This document shows, piece by piece, positions 24,601 to 36,600 of a stretch of 64,000 nucleotides of DNA. Under the pieces are notes generated by a model. That model was not told where the DNA came from. It saw only the letters and a list, made by a program, of their open reading frames with translations, and made no database searches. The stretch lies in contig CM075937.1 in assembly GCA_038030265.1 (NCBI GenBank), positions 3,596,001 through 3,660,000 of the forward strand, given 5' to 3'. The position numbers and the translations under genes are program-made. The first letter of the stretch is position 1. Every line of letters starts with the position of its first letter. The DNA comes from Corythucha ciliata. Lineage: Eukaryota; Arthropoda; Insecta; Hemiptera; Tingidae.

Positions 24601-27600
24601 TATAGATCGACAAGTTTCTTATGGACAGAAAGAAGTGGTAAATTCAACTTAACTGGTTAACTTTCTAAAGAGATGTTCCTAGAACCATCTGGAAATTTGG
24701 GCCCTCAGGGTTCATTAGAAACTTGTCAAGTTATAATTCACATGACGCGGAAATTATTGGCCCTCTATCGACTTGACTTTGCTTTCATTCGACCAAATCA
24801 ATCACCAGCATTCACAAATACGTCAGGAACCACCATTCTATTTCTATCAAACATCTCAAATTTAGGCATTTTTACAAATTTTCCCCTTCTCTGCCAATAC
24901 TCGGCACTCGTCGGATCTAGTATTCTACTTTAATATGAAATTTTTGAACCAAATCTCCGGGCTGGACGAGTTTTACCCGCTTGGAGCCTTTCATAAAAAA
25001 GTTTTTTGACTATCGTGGCTCGGTTCACACGAGCGTTTTTCTAACAGAAAAATGCAGTAATGTCGTTCCATGGTTGGTTTTAAAGATTTAAAGGGAAAAT
25101 AAATGTGTGAGAAGCCACTATGAATTTGACGTCCAGAAAAAGTGAGAGTTGAAGAAAAGACATTTAATTAAGTTTTGACAATTAAAAAATGAGGACTCTT
25201 TAATCTAGTACGACAGGGGAGAATAATTTTTTTGTTATTAATTCAAATTCCTAATACGACGTGCCCCCAAAGCAGGAAAACACGGCATCACTTCACTCGG
25301 CGCCATATTCATAATCGCGGCCCAACAATCGAGATGGATTATTATGCATTTGAGGAACTCCGACGAAATGATTGATGATAACTGACATCTGATTGATCGC
25401 TTAGAAGCCACTGTACACCTTATTTCAGGAAAGGTGGAAACTTAGGTACCACTTCGGTATTGGCCGAGTCTTGGTCAGTTCCTCGCCGAGGAGAGTTTTT
25501 GGGACGTTGGCCAATGCGGCTTGCCTTTTTTTTTTTTTTGCCTCTTGAGGACACGGAAGCCACGGCTTTCACAGAAAATAAGACCAAAATACACCTAACT
25601 GGGAAATAAGGATGAAAAACATGGCACCTCCGGCCAGAACGACCACAAAAAGTCTGCGTTTGGGCTGAGGAACGCATGAACCTGGCGTTTTTTTGATCGT
25701 AACTCAAGGCCCTCACTATCTTCTTCCGAAGTACTGACGTCATAGCACCAAGAGAAAGCTATTTCATATCGAAAAAACGATAAAACATCATTTTTGAGGG
25801 AAATTGTAAACGCCACGAAATTAATCGTAAGCGACAGTAATTTTGGCGCATACGATCCCAAGCGGAAGTCTCATGTCGTTTACGTTTGGCTGAGAGGGTG
25901 GATACGATGTTTTTGATGGCGCTTACGTTTTCCCATCCAAATTTCAAAGCTAAAAAATAATAGTTTTAACCCAATTTTTGCTTATTTTGTTGTTGTTTTA
26001 TGTACATGTACGTGCCATAGAATCTAAAAACCCCAAAAACTCAAATTCACGAAAATTGGAGCTTACGATACTTTGCCTTTCCAGTAACACTGTGAAATTA
26101 GGGTGTCTAGGAATTTTTTTTTTTTTTTTTCCGTGATATTTTATTGCAACTGAACAAATTAAGCAAAATCATAGTTCATCTAGCAATATCAAATCTCTTA
26201 ACTTAGTTCACTATTAGGATAGTCATTCAACAAGTCACATCCTTTGTTTGTATTATAATTAATTTAGTGCACCAGGTTCACACGCACTACAAACGTCAAC
26301 ACAACACTACAAGGTCCGATGGTTTATTTCTATTGAGTCTCTGGAGTTCGTTCTTATTATTCAGGACATTCGACATCTCTGGGTTTTTATGTTTGAGGAG
26401 GCGTCTTTGATGCTTCCGAGCGAATTTGGCAATGGTTTCGCCAACAGTTTCCATTTTCAGGTCGCGATGAATGTCATCGTTCCGCATGTACCATGGCGCG
26501 TTCACAATGCTGCGCAGCACCTTGTTTTGATAGGTTTGGATTATTTTAGCATTTGTTTTCTTAGTACAGCCCCAAAGCTGTATTCCATACGTCCAAATAG
26601 GCCGCAGAATTTGTTTATATATATGAGAATTTTGTTGTGTAGAGTTAATTGGGACTTCCTTCCCATTAGCCAATACATACTCCTGAACTTGATGTTGAGC
26701 TCCTCTTTCTTCTTTTGTAGGTGCTTCTTCCAATTCAGCTTGGAGTCAAGTGTCATACCTAAATATTTTACTGACTCAACATACGGAACCTTACTCGAAT
26801 TAATATTGACGTCCAGGGTGGCAATTTTGCGGTTGGTGAAATTCACATGAGCTGATTTGTTTTCATTTAGCTTCACTCTCCATGTTTTAGTCCACTTGAC
26901 AACCTTGTCAACAGTTGTTTGCAGTTTACTTGTAGCTTGCTCAACGTTTTCTCCAACAGCCAATATGGCTGTATCATCGGCGAATGTGGCAATAGTGACA
27001 TCGTCACTTGAAGGTAGATCCCTTGTGTACATTAAGTAGAGGACTGGTCCGAGAACGCTGTCTTGAGGTACTCCCGCTGATATGGCCTTTAGTTCCGAGT
27101 ATTTGTCGTCTTGCTTCACCCTGAAGTGTCTATTGGCCAGGTACGACTTTAGCAGCAGATAATATTGTCTAGGGAGGTCCCTGTGTAGCTTGTATTCAAG
27201 CCCTTCGTGCCACACCTTATCAAAGGCTTGAGCAACATCCAGAAACACGCTAGATGCAATATGTTTGTTTTCTAACGCTTTTTCGATCACATTTGTTATT
27301 CGATGAACTTGGTCGATCGTTGAGTGGTGATGCCGGAAGCCAAATTGGTGATTAGGGATTAGTTTTCGGTTTTCTATAATTGGCTTAAGCCTTCTTAATA
27401 GCAATTTTTCAAATAATTTCGATAAGACTGGTAGAAGAGATATAGGACGATATCCTGTTGATCTAGGAAAATAAACATTTTTTTAAATTCTTCAAGTCGT
27501 CAAGCTTCGTTTCGCTAAGTTGCAGTAATCCAAGGTGAAAGATGACTGTACCTGCATGTTATATTCAAATGCCACATCCACGATATCCACGAATTAATAA

Positions 27601-30600
27601 ATACGAATGGTTTAACGGGGTCAATTGTGAATCTGTGTTAAGAAGACAGAGGAGTAGCTTTAAATCCAACGATTCTGTTGAGAACTACTTTATTGGGTCA
27701 CATTATACTGTGCACAAACTTTCCTTAAGCAGCCCGTACACGTACAATATTATTGCGCAAACTAGTTTATTCTTTATTTTTAATTCGGTTACGAAAACAA
27801 CAACGCATTACATTTCATGGTAGATAGCGCCATGAGCGAACTTTAAAAAATGAGAAATTTCGAGGCTTACTAAGCAACCAGGGGCTGACGTACGAAAGGG
27901 TGTTATATGAAATAACACGGGTGATATCCACGTGGCAACCATTTTAATTGTGACAGGATAACGCCGTGTTAAAATCATTAATGCCCCTTCGTACTTGTCA
28001 ACCATGAGCTAGCGTAAAAATACCGTCAAAACGCGGTATCTATGGCGTTATAACATTATTTTTGATAGAGCGTCCTTAGTTACCGCTTGCGTTAATTTTT
28101 TAACGCTAGCTCATGGTTGACCCCAAGTGTTATCTCGTAGACTAGACCACAAAAAATGTCCTGCGCAGGTGCCAGACACGATCAAATGACCCGGATTTTT
28201 CATCCGGTGGGCTCCCGGACTACAATTGACGTAAAAGAAATGTACTCTGAAAAACTGATATTGGAGAGAAAAAACTGTGCAAATTCCCCACAAATTATGC
28301 CATAACTCGAAAAGTGATCATCCTCGGACTTGGGATTATTTTAATATCGATTCAACACACAAAACTTACGTACGGTTAGACACTCCGTTCGGGTAAATTG
28401 GTACTGTATTAGTAGATGTTGGCCAAATTTTTTGAGCCTCTTTTGTGTTGGGCAGAATTTTGCCACTATTCTGTCGTTTTCAATTTTTATATCCCGCAGA
28501 AACAAAAATTTACCTCTATGATCGGTTGAAAACTAAAGCACTCGTGTTTTCTCGTACCAAACACGTCGCATGGTTCAAGAAAGGAGAAAGACGAGAGTTA
28601 TTCGAGTCCAAAACGAGAGCAAAACGACCATTATGACAAAATATTTACTACGTATTGATTTAACACTGCGGAGGCGAATTCGCATCGAGTTCGAGATGAG
28701 GAAAACTACCCGTGTGAAGACGGTCCTAATACATACGAGAAAAATCACTTCGAGTTCGAGACGACCCGTGTGTGGAGGGCCTAAATTGGGTGATGACGAC
28801 GGGGAGGCCTTCCCTTTACAATGAGGATGTTTCACATTTTTCAAAAGTATTTTTTTCTGGTCGAACACATAGTAGGCCAGTCAATATAAACATCAAACAT
28901 CGCAAATATGCATGTAATTGTTTTTTCTTTTGCACATTGTTAGGGCCAATGAGAGCAGTTTATACTCAAGTTTGCAACCTTCAAAACTTTTGTGCTCAAC
29001 TCGTGGCACTCGAAAATCAACGAAATTCCATCAATGTTTTAGGTTGTTAAACAAAAATACCAGAAGAAAGCGTTTTTCGAGTATGACCACAGTATACATT
29101 GTTGAAGCCAACTAAATTTGCTACAATTTAAGCCCAGTCCGAGCGTCCTACGTTTGTTATTTTCGGAGATACAGCCAATCAAGAAATATGTAATATCGCC
29201 AAAAGGCGAGATTTTATTGATAGGGTTATTTTTCAAGACCCGTAGCACTCAAACATAATGGTCCTACAGAATATCCACGCGAGAATAATTCTTAGGCAGT
29301 AGCTCAGTTTAAATCTGACGCTATTGCCTAAAATTTATTTTCGCGTGGATATTCTACAGGGTGTAACGGAAAAGTCTGGCATAAATGAAATGGGTGATTC
29401 TTGGTCACATTTGGAACCAAAATGACCCTATGCACCATGGTCCAATTACTTATGGTTATGGAGATAATCGGTGTTTTCCTAATTTTTAATGCACCCACGG
29501 TTTTCCTTAGTAAATCGTCTGTATCTGACGAAAAAATGGTCTCATCGAAATTTTAAAAAAGCCATTGGAAAGAGCACTAAATTCTCTGTAGGATTGGACA
29601 TTTTCATCTCTAAATCGATCAATACTTGAGTGCTTAAATTGCTGCTGAACAGCCAACTTCTTAGATTTCCAGAAAACTCCTAGTCTTTCAGCCAGCTGTC
29701 AATTCCTGTACGGGCCTCGTAGGAAGTGTAAAAAATTATTAAAAACTTCTACTGTTTGCCAGCTTTCGAATGACCTGTTTAGTTCTGGAGTATTATTTTT
29801 TTCTTCCGAGATAGAGGCCAAAACGCGCGAAAAAACCCCTAAAAGTCTTCGTTTTGAAGCACGCCTTCTGGCAAGGCAAATGATCCACGAGCTCGTCCTT
29901 GGATAGAGCCTTGGGTTGGATTCCGCTATTGTTGAAATACTAAAATCAATAAAATAAATAATTATTGTTTGTTAAAAAAAAGTGATTGTGCAATAAAACA
30001 TGAATAACACCAGTGGCAACCACACTACATCATAACGTTTGGGGTAGAAAGTAAACGCCCAACGTGGACGAGGGTTTGTTATAAGAGTTGCTCAAAATGT
30101 GAGCCTTGTTGCTCCAAACAAAGTCCACAACGCCGGCGAACAGACATGGCAGCGGTTTGAATTTCCCGTGTACCCATTTCGTTGCATGCTGCAATGATAC
30201 GCTTCCAATTGCTCTGGGGATTCTATGGGCTCAGCGTACACAAGGGATTTCATTCTTCCCCACAAGTAAAAATCCATTGGCGTTAAGTCTGGGCTCCTTG
30301 CTGGCCAACTCACAGGACCAAAGCGACCAATCCACCGATCCGCATACTGGCTGTCCAACCATCTTCTTACTGCGTTATTGTTGTGGGCTGGGCATCCGTC
30401 CATTTGGAACCAGCTCCGCTCCCGAAGGTAGAGGGGGACGTTCTCCAGAAGTTCGGGTAGTCGATTCTCGAGCAGATCAAGGAACCCTTCGCCGTTCAAA
30501 TTTTGCGGCAGAAATACCGGACCTAAAAGATTTCCGTCTAACATTCCCATCCAAACATTTTTCCGAAATTCGTACTGGAAACTGTCTTCTCTGATGGCAT

Positions 30601-33600
30601 GAGGGTTTTCGTGACGATACTCGCGCGTGGGAATTATGATAATTAAAAACACCACCTCGAGTGAAAGACGCCTCATCGGTCCACAGTACGTCTCTGGGAA
30701 AACGCCAATTTCGGTGACACTGCCGAGAAAACCACTCGCAAAATTGGACCCTTCATTCCAAGTCCAGCGCCAGAAGTTGCTGGACTGGTGTAAAATGAAA
30801 CGGATGCCGCCCGTCGCTCTTTAGAACTCTATGAATGGTCGCATGGGACACCCCGACGATACTTGCGGCTGCTCGAGTGCTCAGTCTTGGTTGTTCGTCA
30901 AAGAGCCGTAAAACTCTTTGTCTGGTCACCCCACCATCTCGATCAAAGTTTCCCGGAGGTGGCTGCCGCACGGAACCCGTTTCACCCAGTCTACGGAACA
31001 CGCTTTGAATAGTTTGTCGGTTGGGAATCCGACGAAGAGGAAAACGTGACGCATATTCTTCAACTGCCGCGTTGGCGTTTCCGTTGGTAAACCCATAAAT
31101 AAAAATCATGTCACGGTATTCAGAATCAGTGAAAGAAGCCATTTCTTCCGTGAAATAAAAATTATTAGAGACGGAAGTGACACTCTAAAGCTGGAAACAC
31201 ACGAATGAGTGAGTAATCGGGTGAGTATAAAAATATGACATTTGCTGATCACCATCAGGAACTAGAGAGGCCGACGGGGCGAGCTCGTGGAAGCATTTGC
31301 CTTGCCAGAAGGCGTGCTTGAAAACGAAGACTTTTAGGGGTTTTTTCGCGCGTTTTGGCCTCTATCTCGGAAGAAAAAAAGAATACTCCAGAACTAAACA
31401 GGTCATTCGAAAGCTGGCAAACCGTAGAAGTTTTTAATAATTTTTTACACTTCCTACGAGGCCCGTACAGGAATTGACAGCTGGCTGAAAGACGAGGAGT
31501 TTTCTGGAAATCTAAGAAGTTGGCTGTTCAGCAGCAATTTAAGTACTCAAGTATTGATCGATCTAGAGATGAAAATATCCAATCCTACAGAGAATTTAGT
31601 GCTCTTTCCAATGGCTTTTTAAAAATTTCGATGAGACCATTTTTCATCAGATACAGACTATTTACTAAGGAAAACCGTGGGTGCATTAAAAATTAGGAAA
31701 ACACCGATTATCTCCATAACCATAAGTAATTGGACCATGGTGCATAGGGCCATTTTGGTTCCAAATGTGACCAAGAATCACCCATTTCATTTATGCCAGA
31801 CTTTTCCGTTACATCCTGTATAGGACAGGGTGACTGGTGCTTGGTTGAGCAAAATAATAGGGGTGATTAAACATCCAAAATGCAACAAAAATTGTCTCAT
31901 GACCTAGGTCCGATTTCCTTTCCTAGTCGAGATAATAGATTTTTTCATGTTTTTCAGCACATCACTGGTTTTCGCAACAAAAACAGCTGTAACTTGGGAA
32001 GCATGCGTCCTAGGTTAAATCCAACGACACCACTGAAAAGAGCACTTTTTTTTTGTGTGTGAGTAAAGACATTTCGTCTAATGATAGCGAAAGATTCTTT
32101 GAGTAAACCGGGAAAATATCAGGATGTTTTTAAAAATGTCAGTTTTTGACAACTGTTCAAAGCTAGACTACATTAGCCATGGTGCTCCCAGCGCCCGGCA
32201 AATTCCTCTAAAACTGTATGAAGTAACTTGGTTTAATACTTCATGCTTATTTTACTTCTGTCCTTCTCAATGTTTCGAGAAAAATCCATTGTTATACCAA
32301 AAAATGAGGCAATCAGGCCCATTTTGAGTGCCTAAAAGAAGGTACGAACGCTATTTCAAGAAATTTTTTTCAGCTTATTCCACTTTTATTCGTCTGTTCT
32401 CATAGATTAGCATAGGAAAAGTGAATTAAGCTGAAAAAAAAAGTTTTGGGAATGGCTCTTGATTTTCTTGTAGGCACTCAAAATGGGCCTAATTGCCTCA
32501 TTTTTTGGTATAACAATGGATTTTTATCAAGAAATTGCAAAGGACAGGAGTAAAATAAGCATGATGTATTAAACTGAGTTACTTCATACAGTTTTAGAGG
32601 AACTTGCCAGGTGCTGGGAGCACCATGGCTAATGTAGTCTAGCTTTGAACAGTTGTCAAAAACTGACATTTTTAAAAACACCCTGATATTTTCCCAGTTT
32701 ACTCAAGGAATCTTTCGCTATCATTAGACGAAATGTCTTTACTCACAAAAAAAAAAAAAAAACGCTGCGAATTATCGAACAATGCCTTATTATTTCGACT
32801 GTGGGTTTATTATTCATCGATGTAGTCAAATCCGGCTTGAAATTACATGAAAATCGACACCCCACACCCCTATGATCCCAAATCCTTAGAAAATCCCCAT
32901 TTTGGACCCGCTTTTGGCCCATAAAACCCCAGGGAGTTATTTGATCAAACTGATCAGATGTTAGGACCAACTAGACCCCAAATGGAGTCTATGTCGGCGG
33001 ACGGACATTTTTTTTTAATTGCAGATTTGGATTCTACGGACTTTGAAACGTAAAACTACAAATTTTGAGGGGGGGGGGGTCAAAAAATTTTGTTTGCGAT
33101 ACGATTACAAAGACTTATTATTGAGAAATAATAAGTCAAAAGAGTGCTCTTTTCAGTGGTGTCGTTGGATTTAACCTAGGACGCTTACTTCCCATGTTAC
33201 AGATGTTTTTGTTGCGAAAACCCGTGATGTGCTAAAAAACAACTAATTGATTATCTGAACTAGGAATCTGACCTTAGGTCATAGGAAATTTTTTGTTGCA
33301 TTTTTGGTGTACAATCACCCCTCCATTTTGTTCACCCAAGTGGACAACGACGAGGACAACGATGTGGATGATTGTTATCACCGGAGAGAATAGACAAAAA
33401 TCAAGGAAGGTGTGGGAATCATTCGGAAGATATGGGCAGGGGAAAGGATAAAACATAAATGTATAACCACTACAAACATCAGGGTCAAAACAAAGAAATG
33501 ACATCGGCTAACCGAGAAAAACTGATAGTTGAAAAATAATTCAAAAATTGAAATTGTGAGTGAAAGGTTTCCCTCCAAACATGAACAACGTGGCGCTCAA

Positions 33601-36600
33601 ACGGGAAACCACCGAAGTTCCCATTTCAAAAGGGCTACTGTTAATGAAATACATATTTAAGACGTAATTTACCTTGAATTCACAGTTTTTTTTTATTTTA
33701 AAAGTATTTCTTTTTTCCCCTTGAGTATTATAATAATGTCCCGAGTCAATAAAATAAACTGAAGATAATGGAAATAATTGCAACCGAGCCGCCTTCATGG
33801 AGGTGAAGTGGGGAGCAGCATTGATGACGTAGTTTGCGGGCGGGGGAGCAACCCGTAACTGCAAACGTCAATTAAAAATTAACGGTTGGAGTTTTTGACG
33901 AACGGAAAACGATATAAGCTCTATTTTTGCATACTTCATCATAAAAAAATACATTTTCCCCAAAGTCTCGACCTGTGAAACTTCCTCATTATAGTTGAAC
34001 CACATTCTAATGGAACCTAAAAACTAATAAAACCAATTAATTTGTTTTACGTATGATTAGGTTCATTTACTTGTGGAAATTTTGTTAAAAAAATCCATCA
34101 GAGTTTGGGGTCAACTGTACATAGGGTAGATCCGTATAAGACTGACAAAAATGTTTGGGTAAAACTACGTCAAAAGTGGAGTAAAATGGTACCTTTGGAA
34201 GTGTCCTTCGTCAATCCGTTCCGGAGTTGATTTTTTTTGTATTTAAAAAAGTAACCGAAGCTTGCTTCAAAAAATACGCGATTTCTAGGCTTATATCGCA
34301 CCAAATCCAAAAAGCAGGGTGTCTACAGATCTGGAAAACATTTCTAAAACTGGAAAAGTCAGGGAATTTCGTGAATTTATGAGAAAGGTCAGGGGAAAAT
34401 GGCAAAGCGATTTTTTTCACGAACGTTATGCTATCAACAGGAACATGGAGGTAAAATAGAGTACAAAATTACTATTAGGATTGGGGCCTATCTCTCCTGC
34501 CGAGTTTTGTTATGAGAGTTTTTTTTCACAGAAAACGTAGGTGCTTTAATACCAAAAACGTCGGTTTCTTGGGTCGAAATGCACTTTTCTTCAAAAGTGA
34601 TGACAGTTTTGAAATCTGCGGTATTCCGTTCCAATGGAATGAGACCAATTTTAACTCATCAGGGAGGGGGCTGTCTAAAACGCAGATCTGCGAGATTAAC
34701 ACCTCGCATCTGCAGATTAACACCTCGCATCTGCAGATTAACACCTGAAATTCAGTAATTCAACGAAAAAAAGACTATAATTGAAAAAGAAAGTTACAGT
34801 AGACCAATAATAGGCACAACGTTGCCGATCATATTTTGATAATTATAAGCAACTCACTCGATCAATCAGTTTTGCTTAATTCGTTCAGACTTAAATTGCA
34901 TGCAACAGCCAATCATACCATTTACGAAAATTTGCTTCAATTTTGACCCTTCTTTGACAGTACAACTGGCACTTCCCCCCGTAGCGTGCAAATCTGCAGA
35001 TTCATAAAAGCATGCATCTGCACGCTATGGGGGGAAGTGCCAGTTGTATTGACAAGGAGGGGTCAAAATTGAGGCAATTTTTCGTATATGGTATGATTGG
35101 CTGTAGTATGCATTTTGAGGCTAAACAATTAACGCTAATAAGTGGCCGATCTGCACACTTTTATGATTCTGCAGATCAGCACGCTACGGGGGAAGTGCCA
35201 GTTGTACTGACAAGGAAGGGTCAAAATTGAGGCAAATCTTCGTAAATGGTATGATTGGCTGTTGCATACAATTTAAGTCTGAACGAATTAAGCAAAACTG
35301 ATTGATCGAGTGAGTCGCTTATAATTAATGTCTCATCAAAATACGATTGGCAATGTTGTGCATATTATTGGTCTACTGTAACTTTCTTTTTCAATTATAG
35401 TCCCGTTTTCGTTGAAATGCGGAATTTTAGGTGTTAATCTGCAGATTTGGGGTGTTGATCTGCAGATGCGAGATGTTAATCTTGCAGATCTGCGTTTTAG
35501 ACAGACTAGACTTTTAGACAGAGTGTCTACTTTACTGACCCAGAGTTTTATCTACTTACCAGTTACTTAAAATTCTCGGATCGAGTTGAAACTTGGCATA
35601 CAATTTACGCGTGGGTCAATACGACTTGTCCTCAAATTTGATCCCGATCGGTTCGGGAAAACCAGGAAAATCCTACTGACCAGAGGGTTTTCTCTACTCA
35701 CCCTCTGGTCAGTAGGATTTTCCGGGTTTCCCTGAACCGATCGGGATCAAATTTGAGGACAAGTCGTATTGACCCACGCGTAAATTGTATGCCAAGTTTC
35801 AGCTCGATCCGAGCATTTTAAGTGTCCGGTCAGTAGAGAAAACTCTGGGTCAGTAAATTAGGCACTCCCCAATAATCAACATTGTCTAAAACGAGCTGGT
35901 TCTCAAATAGCCGTCACTGCTCTTCGGATCGTTGGACCCCACGAAAACTTCTCAATTTTCTCAACTTTCCAATGGTTTACTCATTTATTTATCTCACTTC
36001 GTCACACCGTTACGGCTGTTTGCCAGGCCTGAGGGCTTCAAGACATCCCCAAACTAGTTTCGAATTCACGACACTTGAGCCTAGGGCTTAAAGAGCCGCC
36101 TGGCTGTCAGTCAGGATGAAGATATCTTCGCTTTCCGAGGACCTCTCTCACTAATTTTCCGTGCACAGGCTTCTACAGCATAGATCTCCGCCTGAAAGAT
36201 GGTGGCGGTCGTCCCAAAGGACTCCCAATGCTGAAGCCTGGGGCCAAAGTCCCCAATGCCAGCACCCCCATCTTTCACAGATCCATCAGTATACCATGCT
36301 TGCGTGCCGGGCTTAAACCTCGGCAAACCTTTATCCCAAAGGTCGCGGTTACCTATATCGACCTTAAAGGGTTTTTCAAATTCCATCCTCACATGCATGA
36401 GATCCGTAACGACATCAGCCGCCTCACTACATGCATCTTCCACCAGAACACGCAAGTTCCCAACCTGGACACCCCGCTTCACGTGCTCCGCCCTTAGTAG
36501 TCTCACCGCCGCCATATATGCGGTCGCCTGCACATAAAAGTGCAGGGGAGGCATGTCCAGCAACATCTCCATGGCCGCCGTCGGGCACGAGTGCATAGCA

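Larger units (their letters stand above)
28820..33990. mobile_element. Disrupted AATGAGGAAGTTTCA element holding nested transposons
   Basis: AATGAGGATGTTTCACATTT at 28820 and TGAAACTTCCTCATT ending at 33990 match the ends of the intact MITEs at 39731 and 58581. About 100 bases inside the right end also match (GAACGG, ATAAGCTCTATTTT). The mariner (29357-31818) and a foldback (31841-33340) lie between. The pairing of the two ends is an inference. Confidence 0.4.

Noticed and set aside
32124..32681. Two near-identical 67-codon frames on opposite strands
   Set aside because: They are the mirror arms of the foldback at 31841-33340, so they are one repeat read twice.
33274..33864. Overlapping minus-strand frames of 66-107 codons
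   Set aside because: They cross the foldback end and A/T-rich sequence and show no domain or consistent exon boundaries.
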